The position numbers were made by a program, and so were the translations under genes. A stretch of 58,825 bases of DNA, taken from contig NZ_MKKE01000023.1 in the NCBI RefSeq assembly GCF_001942305.1, positions 1 to 58,825 of the forward strand. Reading direction: 5' to 3'. How positions within the stretch are numbered: the first letter of the stretch is position 1; every line of letters starts with the position of its first letter. This DNA comes from Saccharomonospora sp. CUA-673 (GTDB lineage: Bacteria > Actinomycetota > Actinomycetes > Mycobacteriales > Pseudonocardiaceae). The notes under the pieces were generated by a model that saw only the letters and a list, made by a program, of their open reading frames with translations, ran no database searches and was not told the origin of the DNA. Shown here one piece after another: positions 51,964 through 58,825 of the stretch.

Positions 51964-52039
51964 TTCTGTCCGCGCACCGCGGTAACGGTGAACACTCTGC
52001 CAGTGCCGGGGGCGTTCTCGGGGCGCGCAGTATGCGCCA

Positions 52040-53626
52040 ATGGCGTCGACAACGGCACAACTCCGCCACCCGGACGGGCGTGTGGAGCTTCGCGATCCGT
52101 CGTCACTGGCCGGCAGCCGGAACTTCAACGACGAACTCGCCCCGGTGCCGCTCGAGCGGCGAACCTGGACCACCTACAACTATTTCGCGCTGTGGAACGG
52201 AATGGCGTTCAACCTTCCGTCCTACCTGCTCGCGTCCGGACTGATCGCGATCGGCATGAACTGGGTGCAAGCCTTCATGACGATCGCGTTGGCCAACATC
52301 ATCGTGCTGCTGCCGATGTTGCTGAACAGTCACGCGGGCACGAAGTACGGGATTCCGTTTCCCGTCTTCACGCGGGCCTTCTTCGGACTCCGTGGGGCGA
52401 ACCTGGCCGCGTTGATGCGCGGCCTGGTCGCGTGCGGTTGGTTCGGCATCCAGACCTGGGTCGGCGGGCAGGCGATCTTCGTGATCGTCGGTCAACTCGT
52501 CGGTGAGGGCTGGACGAACGCGGCGATCGTCTACGACCAGCCCTGGACGTTGTGGCTGTGCTTCGCCCTGTTCTGGGCGCTGCAGATGGCGATCATCTGG
52601 AACGGCATGGAGGCGGTGAAGAAGCTCGAGAGTTGGGGCGCCCCGCTGGTGTCGATCGGGTTCATCATCCTGCTGGTCTGGATCCTCATCCAGGCGGGCG
52701 GCTTCGGACCGATCTTCTCGCAGGAGTCCCAGCTCGGATGGGGGCCCGGGTTCTGGGCGGTGTTCGCGCCGTCGCTGATGGGCATGATCGCGTTCTGGGC
52801 GACGCTGTCACTGAACATGTCGGACTTCACGAGGTTCGGCCAGGGACAGCGCAAGCAGGTGTGGGGGCAGATTCTCGGCCTGCCGACGACGATGTCGTTC
52901 ATCGCGATCATGTCGATCATGATCACCTCGGGTGGCATCGTCGTCTACGGCGAGACCATCTGGGATCCGGTCCAGTTGGCGGCCCGGTTCGACTCGCCGA
53001 TCGTGGTGGTCGCCGCGTTGCTCGGCATCGTGATGGCGACCGTGACGACGAACCTCGCCGCGAACGTGGTCAGCCCGTCCTACGACTTCTCGAACGCGTT
53101 CCCGCGGCGGATCAGCTTCCGCGTCGGCGGGCTCATCACCGGCGTCGTCGGCGTCGTCATCCAACCGTGGCGGCTCATCTCCGATCCGAACATCTACATC
53201 TATGTGTGGCTCAACTTCTACGGTGGCGTGCTCGCGACCATCGCGGGCGTGCTCGCGGCCGGCTACTGGTTCAAGGCGCGCCGCATGCTGTCGTTGGCGG
53301 ATCTGTTCGCCGAGCGCGGCGGACGTTACTGGTACACGGCAGGCTGGAACTGGCGGGCGTTCGTGGCGGTCGCGGTGGGCGGCGTGCTCGCCGTGGGCGG
53401 CGCGTACTCGGCGCCCGGCGAGGGTCCGTTCCCGGAGAACGGCCTGATCCCGCTGCTGCAACCGCTCTACGACTACAGCTGGGTCGTCGGCCTGGTGTCG
53501 GCGTTCCTGATCTTCCTGGCACTGTCCCTGCCCGCCAACGGCGCGGCAGACACTCCGATCGACGAGGAGGAATTCGATGACCGACGTGGTAAGGGCCGGT
53601 CTGGTGCAGCAGCGCTGGACGGGTGA
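52040..53626 (+). CDS. NCS1-family nucleobase/hydantoin transporter
   Basis: The 528-residue membrane protein of twelve predicted helices belongs to the NCS1 cation symporters (Mhp1, PucI, FurA relatives). Motifs include NFNDELAPVPLERRTWTTYNY at the N-terminal edge, KYGIPFPVFTRAFFG, WFGIQTWVGGQA, LNMSDFTRF and ISDPNIYIYVWLNFYGG. It would import uracil, dihydrouracil or hydantoin for the enzymes encoded downstream. The start is ATG 52040 with no clear Shine-Dalgarno. The 3' end overlaps the nitrilase-fold gene by 50 bp. Confidence 0.9.
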   Translation: MASTTAQLRHPDGRVELRDPSSLAGSRNFNDELAPVPLERRTWTTYNYFALWNGMAFNLPSYLLASGLIAIGMNWVQAFMTIALANIIVLLPMLLNSHAGTKYGIPFPVFTRAFFGLRGANLAALMRGLVACGWFGIQTWVGGQAIFVIVGQLVGEGWTNAAIVYDQPWTLWLCFALFWALQMAIIWNGMEAVKKLESWGAPLVSIGFIILLVWILIQAGGFGPIFSQESQLGWGPGFWAVFAPSLMGMIAFWATLSLNMSDFTRFGQGQRKQVWGQILGLPTTMSFIAIMSIMITSGGIVVYGETIWDPVQLAARFDSPIVVVAALLGIVMATVTTNLAANVVSPSYDFSNAFPRRISFRVGGLITGVVGVVIQPWRLISDPNIYIYVWLNFYGGVLATIAGVLAAGYWFKARRMLSLADLFAERGGRYWYTAGWNWRAFVAVAVGGVLAVGGAYSAPGEGPFPENGLIPLLQPLYDYSWVVGLVSAFLIFLALSLPANGAADTPIDEEEFDDRRGKGRSGAAALDG

Positions 53627-54419
53627 CAAGGAATCGATGATCGCGGCGTCCGTCGACGCCATCTCGCGTGCCGCCTCGCAGGGCGCCCAGGTGGTGTGCC
53701 TGCAGGAACTGTTCTACGGTCCCTATTTCTGCCAGGTGCAGGACACCGAGTACTACGCCTACACCGAGTCCATTCCGGACGGTCCGACGACGAAGCTGAT
53801 GCAGGAGGTCGCCGAGCGGCACGGCGTGGTGCTGGTGGTGCCGATGTACGAGCAGGAGCAACCGGGCCTGCTGTACAACACGGCCTCGGTGATCGACGCC
53901 GACGGCACCTACCTCGGCAAGTACCGCAAGAACCACATCCCGCAGGTGAAGGGATTCTGGGAGAAGTTCTACTTCCGGCCCGGAAACACCGGCTATCCGG
54001 TGTTCGACACCGCGGTCGGGCGCATCGGCGTCTACATCTGCTACGACCGGCACTTCCCGGAGGGCTGGCGCGCGCTGGGCCTGGCGGGCGCGAAGATCGT
54101 GTTCAACCCGTCGGCCACGAGCCGGGGCCTGTCGCAGTACCTGTGGAAGTTGGAGCAGCCCGCCGCCGCGGTGGCGAACGAGTACTACGTCGGCGCGATC
54201 AACCGGGTCGGCGTGGAACCGCTCGGGGACAACGACTTCTACGGACAGTCCTATTTCGCCGACCCGCGGGGTCAGCTCGTCGGCGATGCTGCCTCGGACA
54301 CCGACGACGAGGTCGTGGTGCGCGATCTGGACATGAGCCTGCTCGGGGAGGTCCGGGATCTGTGGGCGTTCTATCGCGACCGCAGGCCGGATTCCTACGA
54401 CTCGTTGGTCACGCCGTGA
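53577..54419 (+). CDS. Beta-ureidopropionase/N-carbamoyl hydrolase (nitrilase fold)
   Basis: The 280-residue carbon-nitrogen hydrolase has the Glu-Lys-Cys triad: CLQELFYGPYF (Glu), KYRKNHIPQ (Lys) and VYICYDRHFPE (Cys). It most likely cleaves N-carbamoyl-beta-alanine to beta-alanine, CO2 and ammonia. N-carbamoylputrescine amidase is an alternative by sequence, but the flanking dihydropyrimidinase favours the ureido substrate. ATG 53577 has GAGGAGG 6 nt upstream, inside the end of the transporter gene. Confidence 0.9.
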   Translation: MTDVVRAGLVQQRWTGDKESMIAASVDAISRAASQGAQVVCLQELFYGPYFCQVQDTEYYAYTESIPDGPTTKLMQEVAERHGVVLVVPMYEQEQPGLLYNTASVIDADGTYLGKYRKNHIPQVKGFWEKFYFRPGNTGYPVFDTAVGRIGVYICYDRHFPEGWRALGLAGAKIVFNPSATSRGLSQYLWKLEQPAAAVANEYYVGAINRVGVEPLGDNDFYGQSYFADPRGQLVGDAASDTDDEVVVRDLDMSLLGEVRDLWAFYRDRRPDSYDSLVTP

Positions 54420-54435
54420 GGACGGGAGGTTTCGC

Positions 54436-55849
54436 ATGCGCACCTTGATCACCAACGGGACGATCCTGAGTTCCACGGGTGCCGTGGCGGGCGATGTGCT
54501 CGTCGACGGCGAGACGATCGCGGCGGTCACGGCGCGGGCTTCTTCGCGGCGCAGAATCCCGGCGTCGCGTTGGAGTCGGTGTTCGACGCGGTATACGACG
54601 CATCCGGTCGGTACGTGATGCCGGGCGGGATCGACGCGCACACGCATATGGAGATGCCGTTCGGCGGCACGTTCTCGGCGGACACGTTCGAGTCGGGCAC
54701 GCGGGCTGCGGCGTGGGGCGGCACGACGACGATCATCGATTTCGCGGTGCAGCCGAAGGGCGGCTCGCTGCTGTCCACGTTGGACAAGTGGCACGAGAAG
54801 GCCGACGGCGACTGCGCGATCGACTACGGCTTCCACATGATCGTCTCGGATGTCAACGACACGACGTTGAAGGAGATGTCGTCGTGTGTGGACGCGGGCG
54901 TGAGCAGTTTCAAGATGTTCATGGCCTATCCGGGCGTGTTCTACTCGACCGACGGGGAGATCCTGCGGGCGATGACGAAGGCCGCGGAGATCGGCGGCAC
55001 GATCGCGATGCACGCGGAGAACGGCATCGCGATCGACGAGTTGGTCGCGAAGGCGTTGGCGGACGGCCACGGCGAGCCGTATCAGCACGGGGTCACACGG
55101 CCGCCGGAGTTGGAGGGCGAGGCGACGTCGCGGGCGATCACGTTGGCCGGGGTCACGGGTGCCCCGTTGTACATCGTGCATCTGTCGGCGGCGCAGGCGT
55201 TGTCGGCGGTGGCGGAGGCGCGTGACGGCGGGCAGAACGTGTTCGCGGAGACGTGTCCGCAGTATCTGTACCTGTCGATCGAGGATCTGGCGAAGCCGGA
55301 TTTCGAGGGTGCGAAGTACGTGGCGTCGCCGCCGTTGCGGGACAAGAGCCATCAGCCGGACCTGTGGCGCGGGTTGCGCACGAACGACCTGTCGGTGGTG
55401 TCGACGGATCACTGTCCGTTCTGCTTCAAGGACCAGAAGGAGCTGGGTCGCGGCGATTTCACGAAGATCCCGAACGGCATGCCGGGCGTGGAGCATCGGA
55501 TCGACCTGCTGCATCAGGGCGTGCTCGCCGGGGAGATCTCGTTGGCGCGGTGGGTGGAGGCGTGTTCGACGACGCCGGCGCGCATGTTCGGGCTGTATCC
55601 GCGGAAGGGTGTGGTCGCGCCGGGTGCTGATGCCGACATCGTGATCTACGACCCGGGCGCGTCGCAGACAATCTCGGCGGAGACGCATCACATGGCGGTG
55701 GATTATTCGGCGTACGAGGCATGTCGGTGACGGGCCGGTGCGAGACGGTGTTCTCGCGCGGCAGCGTGGTGGTGGACCGCGGGACGTACCACGGCTCGGC
55801 GGGGCACGGCCGGTTCCTCGAACGCGATCTGTGCCAGTACCTGAATTAG
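54436..55849 (+). CDS. hydA: Dihydropyrimidinase/hydantoinase (two frame breaks)
   Basis: The enzyme opens dihydrouracil or hydantoin rings. ATG 54436 has GGGAGG 6 nt upstream. Breaks near 54537 (GGCGCC reduced) and 55718 (GGG reduced) split the frame into three; joined, ~471 residues are expected. Metal and active-site residues are present: DAHTHMEMPFGG, the carboxylated lysine in FKMFMAYPGVFY, MHAENG, YIVHLSAAQ and VSTDHCPF. The last part (...VTGRCETVFSRGSVVVDRG, QYLN) comes from the third frame. It is flanked by the carbamoyl hydrolase and the luciferase-fold gene. Confidence 0.9.
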
Positions 55850-55857
55850 GAGCCTCG

Positions 55858-56855
55858 ATGGATTTCGGTGTGGTGCTGCAGACGGATCCGCCGGCGCGCG
55901 ATGTGATCCGCAGAGCGGTGGCGGCGGAGCAGCAGGGTTTCCGGTATGCGTGGACGTTCGACTCGGTGGTGCTGTGGCAGGAGCCGTTCGTCATCTATTC
56001 GCAGATCCTGGCGGCCACGTCGTCGATGACGGTGGGACCGATGGTGACGAGTCCGGGGACGCGGGACTGGTCGGTGTTGGCGTCGTTGTTCGCGACGCTG
56101 AACGACATGCATGGTGATCGGACGGTGTGTGGGATCGGTCGTGGCGATTCGGCGCACCGCGTGATCGGCAAGCCGCCGTCCACTTTGGCCACGCTGCGGG
56201 AGTGCATGGCGACGGTGAAGGATCTGGCCGAGGGTCGTGCGGCGGTGTTACGGGATACCGAGGTGCGGTTGCCGTGGGTGTCGGACGGCCGGCTGGAGAT
56301 GTGGATGGCGGCGTACGGTCCGAAGGCGTTGGACATGGTGGGCCGGCATGCGGACGGTTTCATCCTGCAGTGTGCGGATCCGGCGATCGCGCGGTGGACG
56401 ATCGGTTCGGTGCGGGAGGCGGCGAGTGCGGCGGGGCGTGATCCGGAGGGGATCACGATCTGTGTGGCGGCCCCGGCGTACGTGGGCGAGAACGTGCCAC
56501 ATCAGCGGGACCAGTTGCGGTGGTTCGGCGGCATGGTCGGTAACCACGTGGCGGACCTGGTGGCACGCTACGGGGACGCGGGTCCGGTGCCGCGGGAGTT
56601 GACGGATTACATCAAGGCGCGTGAGGGTTATGACTATTCCCATCACGGGCGGGCGGGTAATCGTCGACGGATTTCGTGCCGGACGAGATCGTGGATCGGT
56701 TCTGCCTGTTGGGTCCGGCGGAGGAGCATGTGCGCCGCCTGGAGGAGCTGGCGGAGTTGGGGGTGGACCAGTTCGCGGTGTATCTGATGCACGACAGCAA
56801 TGACGAGACGTTGGAGGCGTACGGCCGGGACGTCATCGGCAAGCTGGCCGCCTGA
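55858..56855 (+). CDS. Luciferase-like (LLM) flavin/F420-dependent oxidoreductase (one frame break)
   Basis: This bacterial-luciferase-fold protein starts MDFGVVLQTDPPARDVI (ATG 55858, GGAG 6 nt upstream). It has RYAWTFDSVVLW, TSPGTRDWSVLASLFATL, GIGRGDSAHRVIGKPP and MWMAAYGPKALDMVGRHADG. The frame breaks near 56659 (AATCCG reduced to AATCG) and continues to the stop at 56855. About 332 residues are expected. It resembles the TIGR03842-type subgroup found beside dihydropyrimidinase genes. The reaction is not established; it is the only redox enzyme in the cluster that could act on the ring. It sits 8 bp after hydA. Confidence 0.82.
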
Positions 56856-56868
56856 ACGCCGTAAACGC

Positions 56869-56912
56869 GGAACGCCGGCGTGGTCATGGAAACGTGATCG
56901 CGTCGGCGTTCC
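56869..56912. terminator. Bidirectional hairpin between the LLM and isochorismatase-fold genes
   Basis: GGAACGCCG (56869-56877) and CGGCGTTCC (56904-56912) are perfect 9-bp inverse copies flanking the stop codon of the minus-strand gene, with the plus-strand gene ending 14 bp earlier. This fits a shared terminator for convergent genes. Confidence 0.5.
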
Positions 56913-57434
56913 GTGTGCCGGCGGTGCGTCCGGGTGCGGAGTGGGAGTTCCAGTAGAGGTTGGTGTGGGCGATGACGTCGGGGACGGGTGGGGCGCGTGG
57001 GCGGTTTTGTCGCCGGCGGTGTGGGCGTCGCCGACGAGGGTGACGTCGTAGCCGCGGAAGAAGGCGCTGTGGAGGGTTGAGCGGATACAGATGTCGGTTT
57101 CGGCGCCGGTGACGACGAGCCGTCCGGCGGCGTTGTCGGCGAGGACGGTCTCGAGTGTGGTGCCTTCGAACGCGTCGCCGTGGTTCTTGGCGACGACGGG
57201 TTCGCCGGCGGCGGGGGTGAGTTCGGGGACGATCTGCCAGTCGTCGGTGCCGACGGGAAGTCCGGCGTCGGAGTGCTGAACCCATACGACGGGTGTCGAC
57301 GTGGCGCGGGCGCGGTCGACGAGCCCGTCGATGGCGGCGATGACGGAGTCGCGCCGGTGTGCGCCGGCGACGAGGTTGTTCTGCATGTCGATGACGAGCA
57401 GTGCGGTGTTGGGGCGTCCGTCGAGGGTGGTCAT
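56884..57434 (-). CDS. Isochorismatase-family cysteine hydrolase (one frame break)
   Basis: ATG 57434 starts MTTLDGRPNTALLVIDMQ. The Asp-Lys-Cys triad is visible in VIDMQNN (Asp), VVAKNHGDAFEGT (Lys) and ETDICIRSTL (Cys). One C of a CCCC run near 56990 is missing; restoring it gives PDVIAHTNLYWNSHSAPGRTAG and the stop at 56884 (~184 residues). Hydrolases of this fold include RutB (ureidoacrylate amidohydrolase) and N-carbamoylsarcosine amidase, so an amide or carbamoyl substrate from pyrimidine breakdown is plausible. Its start overlaps the DUF222 stop (ATGA). Confidence 0.8.
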
Positions 57435-58603
57435 GGCGCTGGCTCCAAGGGTGTGAGGGTCGGTGGGTTCGTAGCGGTGTAGGTCGTGCCGTGAGGTGTG
57501 GTGACGGTGGATGTGCCGCGACGAGGCGAGTGCTGGTGGGTCCAGTGTGGGTGATGTTTGAGCCGGTGGTGGTGTCGACAACGTGCGGTGCCGTTGGTGG
57601 TCGACGTCGGTCCGCCCTCGGCCCAGGGTTGCTCGTGGTCGAAGTCGGAGTGCGTGGCCGGCCGGCGACACCAGGGGACGACGCATTCGCGGTCGCGGAT
57701 CCGGACCAGCTCGCGGATGGTGGCTGAAGGTCTGCGGCGGGTTCGGCCGAGGGATGTTGGTGTGCCGGTGGTCGGATCGCAGAGGACCTTGCGCCAGGTG
57801 CTGTGCGGGTTGGTCATGATCTCCCGGGCAATCGGCCCGGGGATGGTGCCGTAGCCGTCGAGGGTGCAGCCGTCGTCGGTGATGCCCAATGCAGTGGAGG
57901 CAGGCATGTGCAGCGACACAGTGGCGGCGGCCTCGGGGGCGGTGACGCCGGGATCGTGTCCGAGGAGCAGGTCGGCAGTGACGTCGGCCCGCAGCTGGTC
58001 CATCGACCGATCTGACCCCGCGCGCCGAAGTGCCTGGGCGAGTGCGTCCACGCGCGCGTAAGCAGCAGAGGCGACCTCGACGGGCACGTGCGCGGTCAGC
58101 CGGGACATGGCGTTCTCACCGTGGATGAGCTCAACCTTCCGACCCCGTCGAGCAACCCGAGCCCGTGCCGTCTGCCCGTCAGGATCCACGGTGTTGGCGA
58201 TCTTCCGCGTGTGTGCGGCGAGGTTGTCGGGCATGAACGTCGAGGTCGGCGCCGACGAGAGCTTCGCAGCGAGCTGCGAGTCCACCTGACGAACCTGCGC
58301 AGCCGACATCCCGGACGTCACAGCCACAACCCGGGAGGCTCCATAGGCATCGATGTCGCCACGAGACATCGCCGCCAGCACCCCACGATGATCAGCGACC
58401 AGCGTCGAAGCGAGAGCAACCCGCTTCTCCACCTGAGCCCGAGACCCCCGCAACACAGGCCGCAACGCCTCCACAACACTCACAGAATCCGACGAAACCG
58501 ATTCCAGTCGGGCCAGCAAAACCGCCTCCCGAGCATCAAGCCGAGCCCGATCAGCCCGAACCCGATCAAGCTCAACAAGAAGAGAGAAACTCAACGAACT
58601 CAC
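57431..58603 (-). CDS. 13E12-type DUF222/HNH endonuclease-domain protein
   Basis: The 390-residue protein has the DUF222 domain (about 1-270, Ala/Arg-rich helices) and a C-terminal HNH domain with CVVPWCRRPATHSDFDHEQP, GGPTSTTNG and CRHHHRLKHHPHW intact. This is the REP13E12 family, multicopy in many actinobacteria, and its role is unclear. GTG 58603 is taken as start; TTG 58594, with a better-spaced GAGGGG, is an alternative. The frame continues open to 58816 but that part is low-complexity upstream DNA. The stop overlaps the isochorismatase-fold gene by 4 bp. Confidence 0.85.
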   Translation of the reverse strand: MSSLSFSLLVELDRVRADRARLDAREAVLLARLESVSSDSVSVVEALRPVLRGSRAQVEKRVALASTLVADHRGVLAAMSRGDIDAYGASRVVAVTSGMSAAQVRQVDSQLAAKLSSAPTSTFMPDNLAAHTRKIANTVDPDGQTARARVARRGRKVELIHGENAMSRLTAHVPVEVASAAYARVDALAQALRRAGSDRSMDQLRADVTADLLLGHDPGVTAPEAAATVSLHMPASTALGITDDGCTLDGYGTIPGPIAREIMTNPHSTWRKVLCDPTTGTPTSLGRTRRRPSATIRELVRIRDRECVVPWCRRPATHSDFDHEQPWAEGGPTSTTNGTARCRHHHRLKHHPHWTHQHSPRRGTSTVTTPHGTTYTATNPPTLTPLEPAP

Positions 58604-58763
58604 CCCCTCATGATACCAAAAACTCACCCAAAATCGACCCACAAAACAACCTAAGAACAACCCCAGAAACAACCCAAAACACCCCGAAAACCGCCAACCC
58701 CGAAGCGAAGCAAGGGCAACCCCGCCACCCCCACATCCAACCCCACAAACACGCACCCCCACC
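58604..58763. other. C/A-rich, G-poor region upstream of the DUF222 gene
   Basis: The plus strand is almost free of G over long stretches, with recurring AACCC, AAAAC and CCCC words, so the minus (sense) strand is G/T-rich. No gene is seen. The composition differs from the rest of the window and resembles 24-56 at the other end. It is probably part of the 13E12-type element leader. Confidence 0.5.
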
Positions 58764-58816
58764 GTGTCATCCCGTCGACCTAAACCGGAACCCATCACGC
58801 TGCAGGCAGGGCGCAA
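58764..58816. repeat. Terminal inverted repeat, right copy
   Basis: This is the reverse complement of 57-107 with 21/23 plus 18/18 matches around a divergent 12-bp spacer. It lies about 160 bp upstream of the DUF222/HNH start and 9 bp from the end of the window. Confidence 0.75.
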
Positions 58817-58825
58817 CCCACCCCC

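Noticed and set aside
53271..55994. 907-codon minus-strand open frame
   Set aside because: Antisense to the transporter, nitrilase and hydantoinase genes, whose catalytic motifs are intact; its translation is Arg/His-rich without homology.

Overview
The window is very GC-rich actinobacterial DNA. Gene order, protein families (ClgR, PspM, an F420-type luciferase-fold oxidoreductase, 13E12/DUF222 HNH) and GTG/TTG start usage suggest a Pseudonocardiaceae-like organism (Saccharomonospora/Prauserella/Amycolatopsis relatives). That placement is inference from content, not from a marker gene. Two stretches reproduce mycobacterial core neighbourhoods: ~3-22 kb matches the M. tuberculosis Rv2743c-Rv2754c block (PspM, PspA, ClgR, CinA, PgsA, ArgA, FtsK, RNase J, DapA, ThyX) and ~28.5-46.8 kb matches the Rv2344c-Rv2374c block (Dgt, GlyS, SmtB, Zur, UppS, RecO, Era, CNNM, YbeY, PhoH, RsmE, DnaJ2, HrcA).

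Layout. 1-617 has no large gene but holds a terminal repeat, a 21-bp tandem repeat array and a structured leader with a 12-codon ORF in front of pyrD. 0.6-3 kb: pyrD and a degenerate amidase-like protein. 3.1-5.8 kb: the Psp envelope-stress module (clgR, pspA, pspM), with a SigE-like promoter before pspA and a ClgR-type dyad before clgR. 5.8-11.7 kb: cinA, pgsA, rimO, argA, ftsK. 11.8-16.6 kb: PlsC-like acyltransferase, Lrp regulator divergent from an EamA exporter, a methyltransferase and a Tat-exported PHP hydrolase. 16.7-22.4 kb: rnj-dapA, a membrane Ser/Thr kinase, an ACT protein and thyX. 22.6-28.5 kb: a ribbon-helix-helix/DUF4097 pair, a YcaQ-type glycosylase, a GT-C-like membrane protein and a serpin. 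28.5-46.8 kb: housekeeping genes, mostly one minus-strand run, interrupted by the smtB-zur metal-sensor operon and a zinc-linked permease pair.

46.8-57.4 kb is an accessory catabolic island. It has a CoA-acylating (methyl)malonate-semialdehyde dehydrogenase, a class III aminotransferase, a PucR regulator, an NCS1 base/hydantoin transporter, a beta-ureidopropionase-type nitrilase, dihydropyrimidinase, a luciferase-fold oxidoreductase and an isochorismatase-fold hydrolase. Together they would import a pyrimidine base or hydantoin, open the dihydro ring, remove the carbamoyl group, transaminate beta-alanine and oxidise the semialdehyde to acyl-CoA. A canonical dihydropyrimidine dehydrogenase is not present in the window. 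The right end is a 13E12-type DUF222/HNH gene.

Fourteen genuine-looking frame breaks occur in otherwise intact genes, including ftsK and rimO. Where the context can be reconstructed they look like loss of one G or C, usually from a short G/C run, so sequencing undercalls are more likely than gene decay. A ~51-bp repeat lies in inverted orientation near both ends, which suggests the window is a draft contig broken at a multicopy element.
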